64,000 bases of DNA from Rhodanobacter sp. Lineage in GTDB: Bacteria > Pseudomonadota > Gammaproteobacteria > Xanthomonadales > Rhodanobacteraceae. The notes beneath the pieces were generated by a model. That model saw nothing but the letters and a program-made list of their open reading frames with translations, ran no database searches and was not told the origin of the DNA. The stretch's first letter is position 1. Every line of letters begins with the position of its first letter. The stretch covers positions 1 through 64,000 of the forward strand of contig JANJTA010000012.1 in NCBI GenBank assembly GCA_024711345.1, read 5' to 3'. Below, in pieces: positions 49,822-57,324 of this stretch. The position numbers and the translations under genes were made by a program.

Positions 49822-50667
49822 TCAGTCGAAGCGCAAGTTGTCGATCAGGCGGGTGCCGCCCAGGCGCGCCGCGATGAGCGCCAGCAGCCCTTCGCGCTCG
49901 CCCTCGGCCGGTTCGGCCAGGTCCTCGGCGCGGCGGATCGCCACGTAGTCGGGCACGAAACCGGCGCGCTCCAGGCGGGCGGCGGCGGTCTGCTCGACCG
50001 CCTGCCACGGGTGGCCCTGCGCCAGCAGTTCGCGCATCTTCTGCAGGGTGTCGTGGAGCAGCGGCGCGCGCGCGCGTTCCTCGGCGCTCAGGTACTGGTT
50101 GCGCGAACTCAGCGCCAGGCCGTCATCGGCGCGCAGGATCGGCGCGGCCACCACCTTCACCGGCAGCCCCAGGTCGCGCACCATCCGCTCGACCACCTTC
50201 AGCTGCTGGAAATCCTTCTGACCGAACACCGCCACGTCCGGCTGCACCAGGTTGAACAGCTTGCACACCACGGTGGCCATGCCGTCGAAATGGCCGGGGC
50301 GATGCGCGCCCTCCAGCGTGTCGGTGATCTGCGGCACACGCACGCTGACGCTATGCGCGGGGCCGTACGGGTACATCGTGGCCACGTCCGGCGCAAACAG
50401 CAGGTCGCAATCCTGCTCGGCTAGCGCCGCCTGGTCCTGCACCAGGGTGCGCGGGTAACGGTCGTAATCTTCGTTCGGGCCGAACTGGGTGGGGTTGACG
50501 AACACGCTGGCCACCACCCGTTCGGCGCGCGCCCGCGCCAGCTTGATCAGCGACTGGTGGCCCGCGTGCAGGTTGCCCATGGTCGGCACGAAGCCCACCG
50601 TCTGGCCCTGCGCGCGCCAGCCGCGGATCGCGGCGCGCAGGGCCTGAACGTCTTGTACGGTCTGCAT
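49822..50667 (-). CDS. panC: pantothenate synthetase
   Basis: A 281-residue ATP-dependent ligase joining pantoate and beta-alanine. The nucleotide-binding motif is VPTMGNLHAGHQSLI (HxGH), with FVNPTQFGPNEDYDRYPR and GQKDFQQ downstream and the KMSSS-like LSSRNQYLS. It lies 18 bases after panB and 100 before panD. Confidence 0.97.
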   Translation of the reverse strand: MQTVQDVQALRAAIRGWRAQGQTVGFVPTMGNLHAGHQSLIKLARARAERVVASVFVNPTQFGPNEDYDRYPRTLVQDQAALAEQDCDLLFAPDVATMYPYGPAHSVSVRVPQITDTLEGAHRPGHFDGMATVVCKLFNLVQPDVAVFGQKDFQQLKVVERMVRDLGLPVKVVAAPILRADDGLALSSRNQYLSAEERARAPLLHDTLQKMRELLAQGHPWQAVEQTAAARLERAGFVPDYVAIRRAEDLAEPAEGEREGLLALIAARLGGTRLIDNLRFD

Positions 50668-50685
50668 GGGGCAGGCTCGCTCAGC

Positions 50686-51516
50686 TCAGTTGAAGCAATG
50701 TTCGGGTGCCGGGAACGCGCCGCTGCGCACGTCCTCGGCGTAGGCAGCGATCGCCGCGCCGACCGAATCGCGCCCGGCCAGGAAATCCTTGCTGAACTTC
50801 GGCCGCTTGCCGGGCGTGATGCCCAGCATGTCGTGGATCACCAGCACCTGGCCGTCGCAATGCGGGCCGGCGCCGATGCCGATCACCGGAATCTTCAGCG
50901 CCGCGGTTACCCGCTGGCCCAGCTCGACCGGCACGCCTTCCATCACCAGCAGGTCCGCCCCGGCCGCCTGCACCGCCAGCGCCTCGGCCAGCACGCGCTC
51001 GGCGGCGGCCTGTTCGCGGCCCTGGATCCTGAAACCGCCGAACTTGTGCACCGACTGCGGAGTCAGCCCGAGGTGCGCGCAGACCGGGATCGCGCGCGCG
51101 GTGAGCGCCGCGATCGCCTCCAGTACGTGCGGCGCGGCGCCCTCGATCTTCACCATCGCCGCGCCGGCCTCGCCGACCAGCCGAGCGCCTGCCTCCAGCG
51201 CATGCGCCACGTCGCGGTCGGCCATGAACGGCAGGTCGGCCACCAGCATCGTGGCCGACAGCCCGCGCGCCACCGCGGCGGTGTGGTAGACCATGTGCTC
51301 CAGCGTCACCGGCAACGTGCTGGCGTGGCCCTGGATCACCATGCCGAGCGAATCGCCGACCAGGGCGATGTCGATGCCGGCGGCCTCCAGCTGCCAGGCG
51401 AAGCTGGCGTCGTAGGCGGTGAGCATCACGATGCGCCGTCCCTGCGCCTTCATCGCAAGCAGGCCCGGCACGGTCACCGGCTTGCGGTCGGGGACACTGG
51501 CGTTCTGCACGTACAC
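50686..51516 (-). CDS. panB: 3-methyl-2-oxobutanoate hydroxymethyltransferase
   Basis: A 276-residue TIM-barrel enzyme that adds a hydroxymethyl group from methylenetetrahydrofolate to ketoisovalerate. Signatures are MLTAYDASFAWQLEAAG, VGDSLGMVIQGH and the metal-site ADLPFM. The folate link with folK directly upstream is metabolically sensible. It is followed closely by panC. Confidence 0.97.
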   Translation of the reverse strand: MYVQNASVPDRKPVTVPGLLAMKAQGRRIVMLTAYDASFAWQLEAAGIDIALVGDSLGMVIQGHASTLPVTLEHMVYHTAAVARGLSATMLVADLPFMADRDVAHALEAGARLVGEAGAAMVKIEGAAPHVLEAIAALTARAIPVCAHLGLTPQSVHKFGGFRIQGREQAAAERVLAEALAVQAAGADLLVMEGVPVELGQRVTAALKIPVIGIGAGPHCDGQVLVIHDMLGITPGKRPKFSKDFLAGRDSVGAAIAAYAEDVRSGAFPAPEHCFN

Positions 51517-51571
51517 GGCAATTCCTGGGAATGGGGTGGCTGTCGATTATCCGGCGCGCCACGGCAATGGC

Positions 51572-52051
51572 TCAAGCCACGCGTTCGCAGCCGCTCGGAT
51601 CGAGCCGGGCGAGCAGCTCCGCCACCGTGGCCTGGCCGTACGGTCGCAGCGTGGGCGCAATGTCGCACAAGGGCAACAGCGCGAACGCCCGCTCGGCCAT
51701 GCGCGGGTGCGGCAGGGTCAGCTGCGGGTCGGCGAGCTGCACGCCGTCGACGTGCAGCAGGTCCAGGTCCAGCGTGCGCGGCCCATTGCGCTCGGCGCGT
51801 ACGCGGCCGGCGCGCTGCTCGATGGCCAGCAGGGCCTCCAGCAGGGCGTGCGGCGACAGCGCGGTATCCAGCTCCACCGCGGCGTTGATGAAGGGTGGTT
51901 GCTCCAGCACGCCCCACGGCGGCGTGCGGTACAGCGGCGAACGCTGCAGCAGGCGGGTACCGGGCAGTTTCGCCAGCGCGTCCATGGCGTCGAGCAACTG
52001 TTGCCGCGGATTGCCGAGATTGCTGCCCAGCGCGACGTAGGCCAGGGTCAT
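51572..52051 (-). CDS. folK: 2-amino-4-hydroxy-6-hydroxymethyldihydropteridine pyrophosphokinase
   Basis: A 159-residue HPPK of folate synthesis. It starts MTLAYVALGSNLGNP, has the conserved WGVLEQPPFINAAVEL and the signature RNGPRTLDLDLLHVDGV. Its ATG overlaps the pcnB stop codon by four bases, so it is translationally coupled to the poly(A) polymerase gene. Confidence 0.96.
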   Translation of the reverse strand: MTLAYVALGSNLGNPRQQLLDAMDALAKLPGTRLLQRSPLYRTPPWGVLEQPPFINAAVELDTALSPHALLEALLAIEQRAGRVRAERNGPRTLDLDLLHVDGVQLADPQLTLPHPRMAERAFALLPLCDIAPTLRPYGQATVAELLARLDPSGCERVA

Positions 52052-53403
52052 GCGGAACCGGATTTGTCGGCCGGCCGACGGCGGCGGCGGCGCGGGCGCG
52101 GCGGGCGGGCGACGATCGGCGGCGCCACGGCATCGCCGGGGCCACCGCCACCGGCCGGCAGCGCGTTGGCCAGCAGATCCGGCGGCAACTGCTGCGCATG
52201 CGCCCACCACTGGCCCAGTTCGCGCATCGCCGGCGACTCGTCGCCGCGCAGCAACAGGAAGTCGAACGCGGCCCGGAACCGCGGGTGCGCCATCAAGCGG
52301 AACACCCGCTTGCGCTGGATCTGCTCGAAGCGCGGTTGCAGCGACCAGATCTCCTCCATGGTGAAGGTGAACCGGCGCGGGATCGCCACCCGCTGGCACT
52401 GCTCGCCGACCACCTGCGCCGCGGCGCGCGACCACGCCTCGTTGCCCTCGATGCCGCGTTCGATCAGCTGGTGCGCCACATCGCGTACCTCGCCCCACAG
52501 CAGCACCGCGAACAGGAACGCCGGAGTCACCGACTTGCCCTCGGCGATGCGCGCATCGGTGTTCGCCAGGCCCTGCTCGATCAGCGCGCGCAGCGCCTCG
52601 TCGCCGCGCCGGAGCGCACGCGTGGTGGCCGGGAACAGGAATTTCAGCAGGCCGCACTGCTCCAGCATGCGGAAGCTCTTCAGGCCGTGGCCGGCCAGGA
52701 ACATCTTCAACGACTCGTCGAACAGCCGCGCCGGCGCGGCGTCGCCCAGCAGCGGCCCCAGCGTCTCGAACGGGGCCACCGCCGCGGCGTCGATGCGCAT
52801 GCCGAGCTTCGCCGCCAGTCGCGCCGCGCGCAGCATGCGCACCGGGTCCTCGTGGTAGCGCGTGTCGGGGTCGCCGATCAGGCGCAGCACGCGCTCTTCG
52901 AGATCCTGCATGCCGCCGACGTAATCGCGCACCGAGAAGTCGCTGATGTCGTAGTACATCGCATTGACGCGGAAGTCGCGGCGCAGCGCGTCCTCCTCGA
53001 TCGTCCCCCAGATGTTGTCGCGCACGATGCGGCCATCGACGATGTGGCGGTCGCCCTCGCCGCCTTCCTCGCCGGTGCCGCGGAAGGTGGCCACCTCGAT
53101 GATCTCCGGGCCGAACACCACGTGCGCCAGCCGGAAGCGGCGGCCGATCAGGCGGCAGTTGCGGAACAGCTTCTTCACCTCGTCCGGCGTGGCGTCGGTG
53201 GCCACGTCGAAGTCCTTCGGCCGCAGTCCCAGCAGCAGGTCGCGTACCGCGCCACCGACCAGGTAGGCGGCAAAGCCGGCCTCGTTGAGGCGGTACAGCA
53301 CGCGCAACGCCGCTTTGCTGATGTTCTTGCGCGAGATGATGTGCTGGTCGCGCGGAATGATCCGCAGCGTCGGCGTGGCGTCGATCCTCGATTCGAGATT
53401 CAA
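52048..53403 (-). CDS. pcnB: polynucleotide adenylyltransferase PcnB (poly(A) polymerase I)
   Basis: About 451 residues if it starts at the TTG at 53403, ten bases after AAGGA. The family begins with IIPRDQHIISRKNISKAALRVLYRLN, then has the catalytic VGGAVRDLLLGLRPKDFDVAT and the RRFRLAHVVFGPEIIEVATFRG block, and ends in a basic tail ([12 protein letters not shown]). The only in-frame ATG (53544) would add 47 residues of non-conserved sequence that overlaps the tRNA-Glu promoter; E. coli pcnB is also known to use a non-AUG start. It adds poly(A) tails that speed RNA decay. It is first of the folK-panBCD operon. Confidence 0.93.
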   Translation of the reverse strand: MNLESRIDATPTLRIIPRDQHIISRKNISKAALRVLYRLNEAGFAAYLVGGAVRDLLLGLRPKDFDVATDATPDEVKKLFRNCRLIGRRFRLAHVVFGPEIIEVATFRGTGEEGGEGDRHIVDGRIVRDNIWGTIEEDALRRDFRVNAMYYDISDFSVRDYVGGMQDLEERVLRLIGDPDTRYHEDPVRMLRAARLAAKLGMRIDAAAVAPFETLGPLLGDAAPARLFDESLKMFLAGHGLKSFRMLEQCGLLKFLFPATTRALRRGDEALRALIEQGLANTDARIAEGKSVTPAFLFAVLLWGEVRDVAHQLIERGIEGNEAWSRAAAQVVGEQCQRVAIPRRFTFTMEEIWSLQPRFEQIQRKRVFRLMAHPRFRAAFDFLLLRGDESPAMRELGQWWAHAQQLPPDLLANALPAGGGGPGDAVAPPIVARPPRPRRRRRRPADKSGSA

Positions 53404-53547
53404 GCGGTCGAAATCCTTGCGGGGCGAAGCCGCCCGTGGATGGCAATATATCGCGGCGTGCAACACCGCGAACCGTCCCGCCGGGGGCGCGGGACATCTG
53501 CGCCAGCGGGCCTGTCCCGGACCGAGCAAGCCGATGGCTGCCAAGCA

Positions 53548-53575
53548 TTGCCGGGCGAAACAATTCCGCTATACT
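53548..53575 (+). promoter_or_regulatory. promoter of tRNA-Glu
   Basis: The -35 TTGCCG (53548-53553), a 16-base spacer and the -10 TATACT (53570-53575) end 20 bases before the tRNA. A GC-rich GCGCGC stretch follows the -10, as expected for a stringently controlled stable-RNA promoter. Confidence 0.65.
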
Positions 53576-53595
53576 AGCGCGCTTCGGAAGTCAGC

Positions 53596-53671
53596 GCTCC
53601 CTTCGTCTAGTGGCCCAGGACACCGCCCTCTCAAGGCGGGAACACGAGTTCGAACCTCGTAGGGAGCGCCA
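53596..53671 (+). tRNA. tRNA-Glu (anticodon CTC)
   Basis: A 76-base cloverleaf. The acceptor stem is GCTCCCT/AGGGAGC, the anticodon stem-loop CCGCC-CTCTCAA-GGCGG has anticodon CTC (decodes GAG), the T-arm is CGAGTTCGAACCTCG, and CCA is encoded. It is divergent from pcnB. A 108-base tandem repeat array follows instead of an obvious terminator or an integrated element. Confidence 0.96.
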
Positions 53672-53680
53672 TTAGCTTTT

Positions 53681-54000
53681 GCAATCTTCCATGATTGCTC
53701 CAGCCTGGCGGTCCAGCGCCAATGTGTGCAGCTCGACGCGACTGGCTGGATCAAAAGCGGCCATCCATGGCCGCACTCTTCATCACCTGTGCGATCGTCC
53801 ATGATCGCCGCCATCTGGAAGAGCTTGGACGAGCCACATTGCTTGGCCGTTGGCTAGACTAAAGGCGGCCATCCATGGCCGCACTCTTCATCACCTGTGC
53901 GATCGTCCATGATCGCCGCCATCTGGAAGAGCTTGGACGAGCCACATTGCTTGGCCGTTGGCTAGACTAAAGGCGGCCATCCATGGCCGCACTCTTCAAC
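53681..54000. repeat. 108-bp tandem repeat array with paired hairpins after tRNA-Glu
   Basis: Units A (53757-53864) and B (53865-53972) are identical 108-base repeats, followed by a partial third copy (53973-about 54000) and preceded by a diverged copy (53681-53756). Each unit holds two palindromes with CCAT cores: GCGGCCAT-CC-ATGGCCGC (53757, 53865, 53973) and GCGATC-GTCCAT-GATCGC (53791, 53899; GCAATC-TTCCAT-GATTGC at 53681). No gene is evident in this 369-base gap. Confidence 0.92.
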
Positions 54001-54040
54001 AAGAGCGCTCCGATTCGCTTCTCTCAGAGCAGAGCCGCCC

Positions 54041-54364
54041 ATGACTTTCGTTGTCATCGACAACTGCATCAAGTGCAAGTACACCGACTGCGTCGAGGTC
54101 TGCCCGGTCGATGCCTTCCATGAAGGGCCCAATTTCCTGGCGATCGACCCCGACGAGTGCATCGACTGCACCCTGTGCGAGCCGGAGTGCCCGATCAACG
54201 CCATCTATCCGGAAGACGACGTGCCGGCCGGCCAGGAAGGTTTCGTGGCGCTGAATGCCGAGCTGGCCAAGAGCTGGCCGGTGATCACCGAACGCAAGGA
54301 CGCCCTGCCCGACGCCAAGGACTGGGAAGGCAAGCCGGACAAGCTCAAGCTGCTGCAGCGCTGA
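54041..54364 (+). CDS. fdxA: ferredoxin FdxA (7Fe type)
   Basis: A 107-residue ferredoxin. The cluster motifs [18 protein letters not shown] and [14 protein letters not shown] match the FdxA family with one 3Fe-4S and one 4Fe-4S cluster. It is a small soluble electron carrier. It lies right after the 108-base repeat array and before a bidirectional-looking terminator. Confidence 0.96.
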   Translation: MTFVVIDNCIKCKYTDCVEVCPVDAFHEGPNFLAIDPDECIDCTLCEPECPINAIYPEDDVPAGQEGFVALNAELAKSWPVITERKDALPDAKDWEGKPDKLKLLQR

Positions 54365-54386
54365 AACTCCGCCACCTGCCAAAGAA

Positions 54387-54415
54387 AACGCCGCCCCAGG
54401 GGCGGCGTTCTTTTT
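54387..54415. terminator. terminator between fdxA and bamC
   Basis: AACGCCGCCCC-A-GGGGCGGCGTT followed by CTTTTT on the plus strand, and AAGAAAA on the other side gives a T-run on the minus strand. It serves the two converging genes. Confidence 0.88.
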
Positions 54416-54432
54416 GATCTTGTGCCCGGCGA

Positions 54433-55023
54433 TCAGCCACCCAGGCGCGATTTCAGCGCGTCGATCACCTTGCCCACCGCCGCGGCGTTGCCTTCGGCAC
54501 GAACTTCGCTCGAGGTCGTGCCGCTGTTGTTGATGCTGATCTGCACCTGGTGCGAGCCGGCACCCGGCGCGGCCGCGGAACCTCCCTTGTCGCGCCCGAA
54601 CAGGCGACCGAAGAAGCCCTTCTTCTTCGGCTGCACCATGGCGTCGGAAACATTCAGCGTGTAGCTGTGCGCGGCATCGTCGTGGCCGGCCAGTTCGCCC
54701 AGGCTGCCGCTCTCCAGCACCTCGCCGACCCGACGGTAGGCATTGTCGACGCTGTCGGCCAGTACGAAGCCGTCGCTGATCTGGCCGCCGGCCGAGCTGA
54801 CGCGCGCGGTGGCACCGTTGGCGGTCGGCAGGTTCGCGCCCGGCGGCGGGATCACCAGGGCCTCGCTGGTCGAGGGCCGGTCGAGGCTCGGCGGGATCTC
54901 CAGCGGAGCTTCCTGCACGGCCTTGTCCCACGCCTTGTGCGAGCGGAATATGCCGCAACCGGAAAGCAGCAGGCCAGCGAGGGCTACGGCCGGCAGGGCC
55001 ACGAGGAGCGAGGTTTTCTTCAT
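54433..55023 (-). CDS. bamC: outer membrane assembly lipoprotein BamC
   Basis: A 196-residue lipoprotein. The signal peptide ends in LLLSGCGIF (Cys in the lipobox), followed by IPPSLDRPSTSEALVIPPP, typical of the BamC N-terminal extension, and one helix-grip-like domain (DNAYRRVGEVLESG...YTLNVSDAM). It is shorter than E. coli BamC (about 340 residues), so it may keep only one of the two grip domains. Its position directly after dapA matches the E. coli dapA-bamC (dapX) order. The start at 55023 is chosen because it opens the signal peptide. Confidence 0.82.
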   Translation of the reverse strand: MKKTSLLVALPAVALAGLLLSGCGIFRSHKAWDKAVQEAPLEIPPSLDRPSTSEALVIPPPGANLPTANGATARVSSAGGQISDGFVLADSVDNAYRRVGEVLESGSLGELAGHDDAAHSYTLNVSDAMVQPKKKGFFGRLFGRDKGGSAAAPGAGSHQVQISINNSGTTSSEVRAEGNAAAVGKVIDALKSRLGG

Positions 55024-55056
55024 GTAAGCGGATTCCGTGAGTAAGTCGGGCAACCG

Positions 55057-55953
55057 TCAACCGGCCACAGTCGCCAAGGATGCCAGAGTGGACAGCGCCT
55101 GGTGCAATCGGGCGCGATCCGGACCATCGTTCAATTCCACCAGCGGCAACCTCGGTTGCGCCAGGCCCAGCCCCAGCATGGGCAGACCGGCCTTGACCGC
55201 AATCGGGTTGGGCGCGCAGTTGAGCGCCTGCAGCAGCGGCTCCAGCGCCCCATGGCAACGCTCCGTCGCCGCCCGGTCGCCGGCGGCGGCCGCATCGCAC
55301 AGAGCGCGGAACGCCTGCGGCACCAGGTTGGCCACCACCGAGACGGTGCCGGCAGCACCGGCCAGCATCGCCTCGCCGGCACTGCCGTCATCGCCGGACA
55401 GATAGACGAAATCCTCGCGCACAAGTTCCGCCAGCGCCGCGATCCGCTCGCGATCGCCGCGCGCCTCCTTGAGGCCGACGATCGCCGGGTGCTCGCGCAG
55501 CACGGCCACGGTCGAGGGCAGCAGGTCGCAGCCGGTGCGGGTCGGCACGTTGTACAGCAGCACCGGCAGGCCGCCGTGCTCGGCCACTTCCAGGAAATGC
55601 CGGCGCAGGCCTTCCTGGGTCGGTCGCACGTAATAGGGCGTCACCACCAGCGCCGCGTCGGCCCCCAGGTTCTTTGCACGGCGGGTCAGCGCCACCGTCT
55701 TGGCGGTGCCGGCCTCGCCGGTGCCGGCGATCACCGGCACCCGTCCGGCCACGCGCTCGAGCACGAACGCCAGCAGACGGTCGAACTCGTCGTGCTCCAG
55801 CATGTGCGCCTCGCCGGTGGAACCGGCCACCACCAGCGCCTGGGTGCCGCCGGCGAGCTGGTAATCGAGCAGTCGGCCGAACGCATCCAGGTCGAGTGCA
55901 CCGTCGGCCGCGAACGGCGTGGCCAGCGCGCAGATGCTTCCGCGAATGTTCAA
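55057..55953 (-). CDS. dapA: 4-hydroxy-tetrahydrodipicolinate synthase
   Basis: A 298-residue TIM-barrel enzyme of lysine and diaminopimelate synthesis. The Schiff-base lysine is in IVGLKEARGD, the catalytic tyrosine in VLLYNVPTRTGCDL, and the substrate loop is GSTGEAHML. It precedes bamC by 33 bases and is divergent from the gcvR-like gene. Confidence 0.95.
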   Translation of the reverse strand: MNIRGSICALATPFAADGALDLDAFGRLLDYQLAGGTQALVVAGSTGEAHMLEHDEFDRLLAFVLERVAGRVPVIAGTGEAGTAKTVALTRRAKNLGADAALVVTPYYVRPTQEGLRRHFLEVAEHGGLPVLLYNVPTRTGCDLLPSTVAVLREHPAIVGLKEARGDRERIAALAELVREDFVYLSGDDGSAGEAMLAGAAGTVSVVANLVPQAFRALCDAAAAGDRAATERCHGALEPLLQALNCAPNPIAVKAGLPMLGLGLAQPRLPLVELNDGPDRARLHQALSTLASLATVAG

Positions 55954-56079
55954 GGCACGATTCCGCTACAAGGCAAGCTGGCCATGTTACTTGCCGCCTC
56001 GCGAGGCGGGCAAGTAAGCTCGACCGGAGTAGTCTCATGGCCCCGCACCACGCGGGCAGACGTCCACAGGCAGACTTCC

Positions 56080-56655
56080 TTGAAACCTTCACCCGGCCCC
56101 TCTCCCGCCGTCACGCGTTCGGGCAACGACAACCAGTTGCTGATCCACGCGCTCACCGCGACGAACCGGTCGCCGCTGCTGGCGCTGGCCAGGCGCGTTG
56201 CGGACGCCGGCTGCAACCTGTCCGAGTCGCGCGTGTCCACCATCGGCACGGAAGTTTCGCTGATGCTGCTGGCCACCGGGGCGTGGGATGCGCTGGCCAA
56301 GCTGGAAACCGCACTGGCCAAGCTGGCCCGCGACGAGAGCATGCACCTGGTGCATTACCGCACCGGCCCGCGCCAGAACAGCTCGCACCTGCTGCCCTAC
56401 CTGGTGGAAGTGGTGGCCGCGGACCGTCCCGGCATCGTGGCGCGCATCGTGGATTTCTTCAGCCAGCACGGCATCAGCGTGGAGCAGTTGAACTCCACCC
56501 GCTACCAGGCCATGCAGACCGGGGCGGAAATGTTCCAGGCCCAGTTCACCATCGGCATCCCGGCGGAGATCCACATCGCCGCGCTGCGCGACGACTTCCT
56601 CGAACTGTGCGACGGCCTGAACCTGGACGCGATCATGGATCCGGTGAAGTTCTAG
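56080..56655 (+). CDS. gcvR: glycine cleavage system regulator-like ACT-domain protein (GcvR family)
   Basis: About 191 residues with two ACT domains: LLIHALTATNRSPLLALARRVADAGC and YLVEVVAADRPGIVARIVDFF, matching GcvR, a post-translational repressor of the glycine cleavage operon with GcvA. The best start is the TTG at 56080, with AGG nine bases upstream; no ATG lies before the first ACT domain in this frame. Divergent placement to dapA is conserved in Xanthomonads. A link to small-molecule control of one-carbon metabolism is family knowledge, not shown here. Confidence 0.85.
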   Translation: MKPSPGPSPAVTRSGNDNQLLIHALTATNRSPLLALARRVADAGCNLSESRVSTIGTEVSLMLLATGAWDALAKLETALAKLARDESMHLVHYRTGPRQNSSHLLPYLVEVVAADRPGIVARIVDFFSQHGISVEQLNSTRYQAMQTGAEMFQAQFTIGIPAEIHIAALRDDFLELCDGLNLDAIMDPVKF

Positions 56656-56798
56656 CAACCACGGCGGCGCGAACACGCCGCAGAGGCGCCTAGGATGCCT
56701 CCTGCGCGACAAGCCTGACAAGGCTGTCATCCGCCGCACCCATCGCGCTAGTCTCTGCTCGCACACAGGCGAAACCCCGTCGGGTTTCCGGAGAGACC

Positions 56799-57260
56799 AT
56801 GCCAGACATCGGAAAGAAGGCTCCTGCCCTCAGCGGCACCACCGGCGACGGCAGCACCCTGAAGCTCGCCGACCTCAAGGGTCAGTGGGTAGTGCTGTAC
56901 TTCTACCCCAAGGATTCCACCCCCGGCTGCACCAGCGAGGCGAAGGACTTCCGCGACCTCTACCCGAAGTTCAAGAAGCGCCATGCGCAGATCATCGGCG
57001 TCTCGCGCGATTCGCCGAAGTCGCACGCCAACTTCGCCGCCAAGCAGGAACTGCCGTTCCCGCTGGTATCCGACGCGGACGAAAGCTGGTGCCGCGCGTT
57101 CGACGTGATCCACGAGAAGGTGCTGTACGGCAAGCGCCACCTGGGCATCGTGCGCAGCACCTTCCTGATCGACCCCGACGGCAAGCTGGCACGCGAGTGG
57201 CGCGGCGTGAAAGTGCCCGGCCACGCCCAGGCCGTGCTCGACGCCATCCCCGCCGGTTGA
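56799..57260 (+). CDS. bcp: thioredoxin-dependent peroxiredoxin (Bcp/PrxQ)
   Basis: A 153-residue peroxiredoxin. The peroxidatic Cys 44 is in PKDSTPGCTSEAKDF. The usual resolving Cys five residues later is replaced by Lys 49, and another cysteine at about 98 (DESWCRAF) could serve instead or the enzyme may be 1-Cys. It reduces peroxides. It sits between gcvR and the PIN-PhoH gene. Confidence 0.93.
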   Translation: MPDIGKKAPALSGTTGDGSTLKLADLKGQWVVLYFYPKDSTPGCTSEAKDFRDLYPKFKKRHAQIIGVSRDSPKSHANFAAKQELPFPLVSDADESWCRAFDVIHEKVLYGKRHLGIVRSTFLIDPDGKLAREWRGVKVPGHAQAVLDAIPAG

Positions 57261-57324
57261 CCGCACCGCTCTCCATGACGATGGCCCGCAGGCTCCCTCC
57301 ACCCACCAGCGAGGACACTTCCGC

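Noticed and set aside
53681-54000. CRISPR array
   Set aside because: The 108-base units are contiguous and identical, with no unique spacers, and no cas genes are nearby.
53596-54040. Integrated element using tRNA-Glu as attachment site
   Set aside because: No integrase and no direct repeat of the tRNA 3' end were found; only the 108-base array follows it.
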